Source of the DNA: Planctomycetaceae bacterium
Lineage (GTDB): Bacteria; Planctomycetota; Phycisphaerae; Phycisphaerales; SM1A02
DNA: 7,308 nt
NCBI GenBank assembly: GCA_002684315.1
Contig: NYVB01000069.1
Location: 1 to 7,308, forward strand
Direction: 5' to 3'
Position 1 is the stretch's first letter. Each line of letters opens with the position of its first letter. Made by a program: the position numbers and the translations under genes. This document shows, piece by piece, positions 1 to 5,105 of the stretch. The notes below the pieces were generated by a model that saw only the letters and a program-made list of their open reading frames with translations, had not been told where the DNA came from and searched no databases.

Positions 1-14
1 CTGTGAAGGCTCAT
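1..14 (-). CDS. Possible start of a further minus-strand gene, cut by the window edge
   Basis: An ATG on the minus strand (bases 14-12) opens a frame, Met-Ser-Leu-His, that runs off the left edge after four codons. A weak purine stretch (ACAGG) lies 6 bases upstream. It follows the stop of the SPOR-like gene (base 91) by 76 bases on the same strand, so a next gene here is reasonable. Nothing can be said about its product, and the stretch could equally be non-coding. Confidence 0.3.
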
Positions 15-90
15 GGTGTACCTGTTTCCCGAAGGGTGTCTAGTGGGGAGTTCCACAGTATGCCACGGTCAGCGGTCAACTTCAACCATT

Positions 91-825
91 TCAGGCTGGT
101 CCCTTGTACTTCTCGGCATATCGAGTGGAAAAATCCGAGTTCTGACGCGGTGCAAGCCGTTTCCAGAGGATTCCGACCTCGCGAATCCGATCCAGAAGTC
201 GAAGAATTTCAGGTTCGCGACTTCCACCGGGTTCGAATCCAGGCAGGACGTACACCTTCGCCCCTCCTCCGAGGGTCGTGGTTCGACGAGCCTGAAGTCC
301 GTTGTCGAGGCAGAAGGTGATCAACTGATCGACCTTCTGCTGGCTGGGGTGATCGATCACGTAATAGTTCAGGCCGATCTTCCGGGAATCATCAAGATTC
401 CGCACCGGAGTCTCGGAAGCCGTAACGCGACCGGGCGTGGAAGCGGGAACGGGAACGGGAACGGGATCCGTCACGGAGTCGACGGTCGATGCGCGCTGGT
501 CGGGTGGCGGCTCGAAACTCGACACCGGAGCCAAGGCACCACCAGGTTCTACCACTTCGCTGACGGCATTCATTCGAGACTGTCTTTGAAGAACATCCTG
601 CTGATCTTGTGCGCGAAGCTGTCGTCCGGCATGCTCGCCACGGTTGAAACCGATGCCATAGACGGTCGCGAGAAGAAGAATCAGGACACCACCGACCACG
701 AAGAGAAAGCCCACTGGAACACGCAAGGTTCGTGGGTTCGCTTCAGGCTTAGGAGTGGGCGACTGAGGTTGAGACTCGCCCGTGCTCATCAGTTCGTACA
801 AAGTTGGTTTGGATCCGCGCCTCAT
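91..825 (-). CDS. Single-pass membrane protein with SPOR-like C-terminal domain
   Basis: This 244-residue protein has a short basic cytoplasmic N-terminus (MRRGSKPTLYELM), a Pro/Glu-rich linker, one transmembrane helix at about residues 36-58 (PVGFLFVVGGVLILLLATVYG), then a Gln/Arg-rich stretch and a disordered Pro/Val linker (about 65-145). The C-terminal 95 residues read as beta (LNYYVIDH, 152-159), helix (161-176), beta (LQARRTTT), beta (AKVYVLPGF, 189-197) and helix (203-223), ending DFS..Y..KY. That order matches a SPOR-like peptidoglycan-binding fold, although no SPOR signature is conserved enough to be sure. By inference it is an inner-membrane protein with an extracytoplasmic domain. 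ATG at 825 was chosen over the in-frame ATG at 789 because the conserved-looking basic start lies between them. There is no clear Shine-Dalgarno; a TAGCAT hexamer lies 9 bases upstream. It lies downstream of acpS, separated by a hairpin. Confidence 0.8.
   Translation of the reverse strand: MRRGSKPTLYELMSTGESQPQSPTPKPEANPRTLRVPVGFLFVVGGVLILLLATVYGIGFNRGEHAGRQLRAQDQQDVLQRQSRMNAVSEVVEPGGALAPVSSFEPPPDQRASTVDSVTDPVPVPVPASTPGRVTASETPVRNLDDSRKIGLNYYVIDHPSQQKVDQLITFCLDNGLQARRTTTLGGGAKVYVLPGFEPGGSREPEILRLLDRIREVGILWKRLAPRQNSDFSTRYAEKYKGPA
310..340. repeat. Intragenic inverted repeat able to form a 13-bp hairpin
   Basis: GCAGAAGGT (310-318) is perfectly complementary to ACCTTCTGC (332-340). Inside these, GATC (319-322) pairs with GATC (327-330), leaving an AACT loop and one bulged G at 331. 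The structure lies in the coding region for the SPOR-like domain (around KVDQLITFC) of the minus-strand gene. No T-tract follows on either strand, so a simple terminator is unlikely. Confidence 0.6.
445..466. repeat. Hexanucleotide tandem repeat (GGGAAC)3 plus GGGA
   Basis: Three perfect copies of GGGAAC followed by a partial fourth. On the minus strand it encodes the Val-Pro run (about residues 121-127) in the linker of the SPOR-like membrane protein. Gain or loss of a copy would add or remove one Val-Pro pair without shifting the frame, so the linker length could vary between strains. Confidence 0.75.
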
Positions 826-834
826 GTGACCTGA

Positions 835-840
835 ATGCTA
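835..840 (-). promoter_or_regulatory. Putative -10 hexamer TAGCAT, SPOR-like gene
   Basis: On the minus strand TAGCAT ends 9 bases before the ATG at 825 and is preceded by TGT, an extended -10-like context. With usual spacing, transcription would begin about 3 bases before the start codon, giving an almost leaderless mRNA. No convincing -35 was seen. Confidence 0.35.
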
Positions 841-854
841 ACACCCGGAAGAGA

Positions 855-885
855 TGTCCACGAGGAATGCGGATTCTCGTGGATA
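855..885 (-). terminator. Strong hairpin between acpS and the SPOR-like gene, possible terminator
   Basis: TCCACGA (857-863) pairs with TCGTGGA (877-883). After a bulged G (864), GAAT (865-868) pairs with ATTC (873-876) around a GCGG loop; one wobble and one A-T pair may extend the base. It begins 11 bases after the acpS stop, where a terminator would sit. The sequence that follows on the minus strand (CATCTCTTCC) is only moderately T-rich, so intrinsic termination may be weak; processing or mRNA protection are alternatives. Confidence 0.5.
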
Positions 886-895
886 AACAGACTCT

Positions 896-1279
896 TCAGG
901 CGATGCCGATCACACTTGCAGAGGCATGAGTGGAGAGATGAGTCAGACTCACAAGCCAAGAGCTGATGCCGAGTTGCGAGGCCTCACGAGCGACTTCGTC
1001 ACGGATTTCGATCATGGGTTGGCCTGAATCGTCCCTGACCACTTCGATCTGGGTCCAGGTCATCCCCTCTCCCAATCCTGTACCGATCGCCTTGAAGACG
1101 GCTTCCTTCGCGGCGAATCGGGCGGCATATCGCTGCGCCCGCTGCACACCGCCTGACTCGCAATACGCTTGCTCGCGAACGGTGAAACAGCGGTCGAGAA
1201 ATCGTGCTCCATGACGATCGAGCATGTCTTCGATGCGTTCGACGTCAACCAGATCGATGCCATGTCCGATGATGCTCAT
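896..1279 (-). CDS. acpS: Holo-[acyl-carrier-protein] synthase
   Basis: AcpS moves the 4'-phosphopantetheine arm from coenzyme A onto the conserved serine of acyl carrier protein, activating it for fatty acid synthesis in the cytoplasm. The 127-residue length is typical. The N-terminus IIGHGIDLVDVERI carries the Mg-binding Asp9; RFAAKEAVFKAIGTG (residues 54-68) carries the conserved Lys58 and Glu59; and SLTH (111-114) is the usual C-terminal element. The start is fixed by the family pattern, since the first beta-strand begins at residue 2. No Shine-Dalgarno precedes the ATG, but TATCCT lies 6 bases upstream. It follows the TIM-barrel gene by 39 bases on the same strand, so the two may share an operon, and a hairpin lies just after its stop. 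Confidence 0.97.
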   Translation of the reverse strand: MSIIGHGIDLVDVERIEDMLDRHGARFLDRCFTVREQAYCESGGVQRAQRYAARFAAKEAVFKAIGTGLGEGMTWTQIEVVRDDSGQPMIEIRDEVAREASQLGISSWLVSLTHLSTHASASVIGIA

Positions 1280-1285
1280 GCCACG

Positions 1286-1291
1286 AGGATA
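1286..1291 (-). promoter_or_regulatory. Putative -10 hexamer TATCCT, acpS
   Basis: TATCCT on the minus strand ends exactly 6 bases before the acpS ATG, so transcription would start at or next to the A of the ATG. There is no Shine-Dalgarno in the interval. It lies between acpS and the preceding gene, so acpS could have its own leaderless transcript besides operon readthrough. Confidence 0.35.
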
Positions 1292-1318
1292 CCGGGAGGC
1301 GCGACCTTCGTCGCCGGC

Positions 1319-2059
1319 TCACGCTCTCCAGGCGTGAAGAGCCTGTGCGACACCCTCGATGGGCTCCCGCCAGCCTCGCGCGTCGATCAGGAGCGAAGCA
1401 CCGTGTGCGTTGATGTCGAATGCCTGTCGCCATGCTTGAATGTCGATTCGAGCCGGCAGGCTGGGAGAGACCCGCGAGCCCGTTTCATCAAGTCCCACCA
1501 GACGCACTCCACCGACCAGCCCACCATGAAGGATGAGACCTTCCAACGGATCACGGCCGTCGGCGAGCCAGGAAGCCGTGTCGATTCCTATGCCGATCGA
1601 GATCGGTGCGCCCGCTTCAAGGGCGGTCAACGACCGCCCTCCCAGACCGATGTCGGCGAGTCGAACTCGACTCGAATTGGCCAGGTCCATGAGAGCCTGA
1701 GTGGCCTCCAGAGGAGGGTTCTCGAGTGATTCATGTGGCAGACGGAGAAACAGGACATTCGCCCCGAGATCGGATCCGAGATCAAGTCCATCCTGAACCG
1801 CGTGAATCGCGCGCTCCATCGTGTCCGAAGACGTGAAATGCTCGGGAGGAATGAACAGATCGATCGAATCACAGTGCAATTCAAGTCTCTTGAGTTCGGC
1901 CATCAACCCGCGACGTTCGGAGCGATCAAGCTCGCGCGGCCGGGTTCCCATCTGAGCTGCCGAAAGAGTCACCGCTCGAAACCCGAGACGGGCCGCAACA
2001 CGAAGGCCCATCAGGGGGTTGGGATGCAGCGCGGAGATTGTCACTGAGGGTTCATTCAC
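1319..2059 (-). CDS. TIM-barrel protein, sugar phosphate isomerase/epimerase superfamily (divergent)
   Basis: This 246-residue protein fits the xylose-isomerase-like TIM barrel (AP_endonuc_2). A first strand with a conserved-type helix follows the start (SVTISALHP; GLRVAARLGFRAVTLSA, 18-34), then RPRELDRSERRGLMAELKRLEL (40-61), SIDLFIPPEHF (65-75), the DLGANVLFLRLP strand (97-108) and GIGIDTASWLADGRDPLEGL (156-174). The family usually shows metal ligands late in the barrel (an Asp/His in HVHARD-like and a Glu in IER-like strands). Here the matching places read GGVRLVGLDE and LLIDARGW, so several ligands seem missing and catalysis is uncertain. The GTG start at 2059 is required to include the first strand; the ATG four bases downstream is out of frame and stops at once. 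No Shine-Dalgarno is visible. It is transcribed divergently from the DUF4149-like gene and leads into acpS. The substrate is unknown. Confidence 0.8.
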   Translation of the reverse strand: MNEPSVTISALHPNPLMGLRVAARLGFRAVTLSAAQMGTRPRELDRSERRGLMAELKRLELHCDSIDLFIPPEHFTSSDTMERAIHAVQDGLDLGSDLGANVLFLRLPHESLENPPLEATQALMDLANSSRVRLADIGLGGRSLTALEAGAPISIGIGIDTASWLADGRDPLEGLILHGGLVGGVRLVGLDETGSRVSPSLPARIDIQAWRQAFDINAHGASLLIDARGWREPIEGVAQALHAWRA

Positions 2060-2066
2060 ATGGGGA

Positions 2067-2072
2067 AGTGTA
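2067..2072 (-). promoter_or_regulatory. Putative -10 hexamer TACACT, TIM-barrel gene
   Basis: TACACT on the minus strand ends 7 bases before the GTG at 2059, so the mRNA would begin about one base before the start codon. It sits back to back with the plus-strand TAGACT at 2091-2096 in the 43-base gap between divergent genes. Confidence 0.4.
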
Positions 2073-2077
2073 CGAGC

Positions 2078-2096
2078 ATCCGGGAGTGCGTAGACT
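2078..2096 (+). promoter_or_regulatory. Promoter-like block ending in TAGACT, DUF4149-like/nth operon
   Basis: The block ATC-C-GGGAGTG-CG-TAGACT ends 6 bases before the ATG at 2103, so the A of the ATG would be about +1. A very similar block, ATC-A-GGGAGTG-TGC-TAGACT, occurs at 6971-6990 upstream of the zinc-ribbon gene. The shared GGGAGTG occupies the spacer just upstream of the hexamer, where a -35 is not expected. Confidence 0.45.
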
Positions 2097-2102
2097 CTTC
2101 AC

Positions 2103-2681
2103 ATGCGCATACTCATCAACATTCTTTTCTGGCTTGGACTCACGATCTGGCTCGCAATGGTGACCGCACCTGGAATCGCAGGCATGAGTGCCTTTCCCGT
2201 ACTCATCGAGGAAGGCGCTCGGATCGAACGATTCTCCGCCTATTTCTCCGATGACCGGGAGGGCATGGGCAGAATCGTCGCCGGTTTCGTGACCGGGCGT
2301 GTTTTTCTGATCACCGACATCGCGCAATGGGTGCTGGCCCCTCTGGTGACATGCCTGGGACTCCTCACACTGCGCCCCATGCGTCTCTACCAAGGCGTTC
2401 CGGCCTGGTCCGGAATGATCCTGCTGGTTGGAGCCCTTCTTCTGACATTCTGGCACAACGGCGTCATGGGCCCCCGGATGGCTGATGACATTCAGACCTA
2501 TCGCGTGGCCGCGGAAGCCGATGATCGTGCCGCCGCGGATGTGGCGATGGCATCCTTCGATGTCGATCACAAGACCGCGGAACGGCTCTTCGGTCTTCGG
2601 TGGTGCCTGCTGATCGGAGCGGTGGCGGGCTTCGCCGGTGGACCGCGTCGAAACCTCGAGAAAACGGTGGCACGTTCATGA
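2103..2681 (+). CDS. Four-helix membrane protein, DUF4149-like
   Basis: This 192-residue protein has four predicted membrane segments: about 5-27 (INILFWLGLTIWLAMVTAPG), 68-90 (FLITDIAQWVLAPLVTCLGLL), 101-119 (AWSGMILLVGALLLTFWH) and 163-180 (FGLRWCLLIGAVAGFAG). The FWLGL start, the Ala/Gly-Phe-Val-Thr-Gly-Arg turn before helix 2, the FWHN...GPRM motif after helix 3 and a His-bearing amphipathic stretch before helix 4 resemble DUF4149 (TMEM205-like) proteins, a family of unknown function in the inner membrane. The assignment is by overall pattern only. The ATG at 2103 has no Shine-Dalgarno at proper distance; GGGAG lies 16 bases upstream. TAGACT ends 6 bases before it. Its TGA overlaps the ATG of nth (ATGA), so the two are probably translated together. 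No functional link between them is evident. Confidence 0.75.
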   Translation: MRILINILFWLGLTIWLAMVTAPGIAGMSAFPVLIEEGARIERFSAYFSDDREGMGRIVAGFVTGRVFLITDIAQWVLAPLVTCLGLLTLRPMRLYQGVPAWSGMILLVGALLLTFWHNGVMGPRMADDIQTYRVAAEADDRAAADVAMASFDVDHKTAERLFGLRWCLLIGAVAGFAGGPRRNLEKTVARS

Positions 2682-3388
2682 CCGGTGAAGGTCATGTCGT
2701 CCCGGTGGGCGGCCCACGAAGCAAGCGTGGATTCGACCTTCCGGAGAAGACTCCTGATGAGATCTCACGCGCGAGTCGGATTCTGGCCGCCTTGAGGAAA
2801 CGCTATCCGGATGTTCGTTGTGAGCTGGATTTCACCACGTCACAGGAACTGCTCGTGGCGACGATTCTCTCCGCACAAGCGACGGATGTCGGAGTGAACA
2901 AGGCCACCCCGGCACTCTTCAAACGCTTTCCCACCCCCGCGGACTACCTCGAGGTCGGTCCCGAGGACGTGGAACCGTACGTGAAGACTCTGAACTTCTG
3001 GCGAAACAAGGCGAAGTCGGTCCATGCGACCATGTGTCATCTGCATGAGCATCATGAAGGCGAAGTTCCACGGACCATGGAGGAACTGCTGGCGCTCAGA
3101 GGCGTCGCCCGCAAGACCGCGAACGTCGTCCTCGGTAATGCCTTCGGAATCAACAATGGAGTGGTCGTCGACACGCATGTCGGTCGGATCTCACGAAGAT
3201 TCGGCCTCACCGACCATGAAGATCCGGTCAAGGTCGAACGTGATCTGATGGCACTCTTCCCACGACCCAGCTGGTGCATCCTGAGTCATCTTTGCATCTT
3301 CCACGGCAGGCGGGTCTGCAAGGCCAGAGGTGCACTCTGCGGGGAAGACGCGATCTGCCGGCGTCATTGTTCAAACGCCGACGCATGA
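2678..3388 (+). CDS. nth: Endonuclease III (DNA glycosylase/AP lyase)
   Basis: Nth removes oxidised pyrimidines from DNA and cleaves the abasic site, starting base excision repair. The 236-residue protein shows the family core: SAQATD (65-70), the helix-hairpin-helix LLALRGVARKTANVVLG (137-153) with catalytic Lys146, and VVDTHVGRISRRFGL (163-177) with catalytic Asp165. The C-terminal Fe-S cysteines are C214, C221, C227 and C231, spaced C-x6-C-x5-C-x3-C; the usual pattern is C-x6-C-x2-C-x5-C, so the cluster may be atypical. C200 and C206 lie just upstream. About 25 extra N-terminal residues precede the core relative to the 211-residue E. coli enzyme. The ATG at 2678 was chosen because it overlaps the upstream stop (ATGA) and is the closest in-frame start; an earlier in-frame ATG at 2600 would add 26 residues inside the upstream gene. 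Thirteen bases separate its end from the convergent propeller gene. Confidence 0.95.
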   Translation: MTGEGHVVPVGGPRSKRGFDLPEKTPDEISRASRILAALRKRYPDVRCELDFTTSQELLVATILSAQATDVGVNKATPALFKRFPTPADYLEVGPEDVEPYVKTLNFWRNKAKSVHATMCHLHEHHEGEVPRTMEELLALRGVARKTANVVLGNAFGINNGVVVDTHVGRISRRFGLTDHEDPVKVERDLMALFPRPSWCILSHLCIFHGRRVCKARGALCGEDAICRRHCSNADA

Positions 3389-3401
3389 ACCTCGGCCATG
3401 T

Positions 3402-4979
3402 TCAGGGTGATTCCCATCCATCGAGTCTGGTGCGGACGGCCTTGGCGACACCGATACCGCCGAACGGGCTGATCCAGACCACTTCGTCACCCACTCGAAC
3501 CGGCAACAGATGTGTCACGCCGGTCGAAATGCGAAGCTGGCCGGCATCCTCGATGCGCGGCGGCGGAGGAAGCTTGAAGTACGCACGTTCTCCGTTGTCC
3601 TTGGGACCGTTGATTCGAATGAGTGAAATTCCACCTTCGTGACCGACCCAGACACGACGCCCCATGACCGCGATGGTGTTGATGAGGCCACCACCGGGGG
3701 CGACCCATGGATGATCCACATCATCGACGTGGATCTCCAACGATTTTCCGTCGTCCGAGATGCGCACATCTCCCCAATTCGCTGGGGCGAAGTCGACCGG
3801 AACCGTGTTGCGGGTGATTGGCAGATCCACGATCTCGATGTCGTCACCGATCGTGTAGATCCAGGCACCCTCCGGTGAGCCGGTCAGGACACGACGACCG
3901 TCATCCACGGCGGCATCGAGTCGGCCAGGCTCACGCGTGACGGCCAGAAAGGTGTCACCCGTTCCGGAGGCATCGGCCTTGATCCGATAGATCGAACGAC
4001 CGAATGACCCTCCCACGACCAGATAGTTCGGGCCGGCCATGTCGAGATCGCGCGCACCCTTGATGGGGATCCACTCGGTCGGTCCAAGCATGCCATCCTT
4101 GAGAACCTCCGCCGAACCGATCTCGCCTTCACCGATCGCCCAGAGTCTGCTGTCCGCGAAACGGATCGCGCGCACCTGACCACGAACGGCGAAATCTGAA
4201 ATCTGTCGCAGATCGGGACCCATCACGCCGACACTCGCACCGGCGGAGCTTTGCAGGACGAAGAGAAATCCATTGGTCAGTCCGGAAATCACAGGAAGAG
4301 GCTCGAGCATCGACGCTGAACCGAGATAGTCCCAATCCTTCACCCTGTGAATGCGTCGACCGCTGCAGACCACAGGCCCTTCCAGAGTCGAGACCACCTT
4401 GCCACAGACGACGTCGGGATCGTCACCGCGATAGACCTTGCCGGCCGTTCCACGTTCGTCCATTCGGACCACCCCACCCACGCCGGACACCCAGACGGCA
4501 CCGTCGACGATGGAGACATGCTGAGGACGGATGCCGAGCGCGGATGCAGGAATGGTCCGACGCACTCGAGGCAACCTCTGATTTTCAAGGTCCAGTTCGA
4601 TCAGAGCATCACCATCGGCGATGAGATACATCAGCTGATCTTGAATGACCATGTCCACCAGAGCACCGGCATCACCGTGTTCGAACGGAGTCAGAGAAAC
4701 GATGTCACCACCATCGACGACGTCGAGCACCAGCAACTGGTTGTCGAATGTCTGATACCAGAGACGGCCGGAGACGAGACTGCAGTGGTGGGTTCCGCCA
4801 TGATGATCATCACTCAGGATCGAGTCCTGCGAGGGATAGGCCGGCGGTTCCTCTGGGAGTTCAAGCATCGACTGCATCGAATCGCACCCCGCGGGCGCGA
4901 GCATCGCACCACACAGAACGGTGAGAAACCAAGGCTGTGATGATGGTCGTCTTGAAGAGGAATCTGAAGTGCGTCGCAT
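3402..4979 (-). CDS. Putative lipoprotein with beta-propeller-like repeats
   Basis: This 525-residue protein has a basic, Ser-rich start (MRRTSDSSSRR), a hydrophobic core (WFLTVLCGAMLAPAG) and a probable lipidated Cys32, with Asp next to it (an inner-membrane retention signal in E. coli, not tested here). The mature N-terminus carries DDHHGGTHHC (57-66). The rest shows about ten short strand-rich repeats, such as GRLWYQTFDNQLLVLD (71-86), QLMYLIADGDALIELD (115-130), GAVWVSGVGGVVRMD (160-174), SRLWAIGEGEIGSAEV (277-292), RRVWVGHEGGISLIRI (441-456) and EVVWISPFGGIGVAK (499-513), typical of WD40/PQQ-like propellers. A binding or scaffold role outside the cytoplasm is inferred; no catalytic motif or named family was recognised. 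The frame stays open to 5342, but the start at 4979 is preferred because it gives a signal peptide directly and avoids overlap with the divergent lipoprotein gene. No Shine-Dalgarno is seen; the leader is very GC-rich. Confidence 0.75.
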   Translation of the reverse strand: MRRTSDSSSRRPSSQPWFLTVLCGAMLAPAGCDSMQSMLELPEEPPAYPSQDSILSDDHHGGTHHCSLVSGRLWYQTFDNQLLVLDVVDGGDIVSLTPFEHGDAGALVDMVIQDQLMYLIADGDALIELDLENQRLPRVRRTIPASALGIRPQHVSIVDGAVWVSGVGGVVRMDERGTAGKVYRGDDPDVVCGKVVSTLEGPVVCSGRRIHRVKDWDYLGSASMLEPLPVISGLTNGFLFVLQSSAGASVGVMGPDLRQISDFAVRGQVRAIRFADSRLWAIGEGEIGSAEVLKDGMLGPTEWIPIKGARDLDMAGPNYLVVGGSFGRSIYRIKADASGTGDTFLAVTREPGRLDAAVDDGRRVLTGSPEGAWIYTIGDDIEIVDLPITRNTVPVDFAPANWGDVRISDDGKSLEIHVDDVDHPWVAPGGGLINTIAVMGRRVWVGHEGGISLIRINGPKDNGERAYFKLPPPPRIEDAGQLRISTGVTHLLPVRVGDEVVWISPFGGIGVAKAVRTRLDGWESP

Positions 4980-4981
4980 CG

Positions 4982-5017
4982 GGGGGCCCCGTTTCCGCCC
5001 CCATTTGAAAAAGGGGC
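4982..5017 (-). promoter_or_regulatory. Possible two-state leader hairpins before the propeller lipoprotein
   Basis: In the minus-strand mRNA the order is GCCCC (5017-5013), GGGGGC (5002-4997), GCCCCC (4987-4982), then CG and the ATG at 4979. The middle segment can pair with either flank, giving two mutually exclusive hairpins. The downstream one ends three bases from the start codon and would hinder ribosome access; the upstream one would release it. The pairing is seen in the sequence; switching is inference, and GC-rich DNA can produce such pairings by chance. Confidence 0.35.
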
Positions 5018-5046
5018 ACAGGCAACTTGTAAGGTGACGATCTTTC

Positions 5047-5052
5047 AGTGTA
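5047..5052 (-). promoter_or_regulatory. Weak -10-like hexamer TACACT, propeller lipoprotein gene
   Basis: TACACT on the minus strand is the same hexamer found before the TIM-barrel gene. Used as a -10 it would give a leader of about 60 bases containing the three complementary segments described above. No -35 consensus was found at 16-18 bases, so this is tentative. The rest of the 124-base gap between the two divergent lipoprotein genes shows nothing clear. Confidence 0.25.
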
Positions 5053-5099
5053 TCCGGGTGCATCAAGGAAGTGCGGCACGCCCCGGACGCAACTGAGGG

Positions 5100-5105
5100 T
5101 AGAAT
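5100..5105 (+). promoter_or_regulatory. Putative -10 hexamer TAGAAT, small lipoprotein gene
   Basis: TAGAAT matches the -10 consensus in five of six positions. It overlaps the first possible ATG (5104) and ends 7 bases before the in-frame ATG at 5113. If it is a real -10, translation must begin at 5113 from a leaderless mRNA. If instead GAGGG (5095-5099) is a Shine-Dalgarno, 5104 is the start. Confidence 0.35.

Noticed and set aside
24..40. CCCTTCGGG as a UUCG-type hairpin at the left edge
   Set aside because: Only two or three base pairs, with no neighbouring support.
13..834. Long plus-strand open frame opposite the SPOR-like gene
   Set aside because: Its translation is low-complexity, with no membrane or domain logic, whereas the opposite strand gives a coherent anchor, linker and domain.
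2052..2570. Minus-strand open frame opposite the DUF4149-like gene
   Set aside because: Rich in His, Gly and Gln without any motif; the plus strand encodes four clear membrane helices and is coupled to nth.
3389..3401. Bidirectional terminator between convergent nth and the propeller gene
   Set aside because: The gap is only 13 bases and shows no inverted repeat.
4347..4940. Plus-strand open frame within the propeller lipoprotein gene
   Set aside because: Antisense shadow; the minus strand has repeated strand motifs across this whole region.
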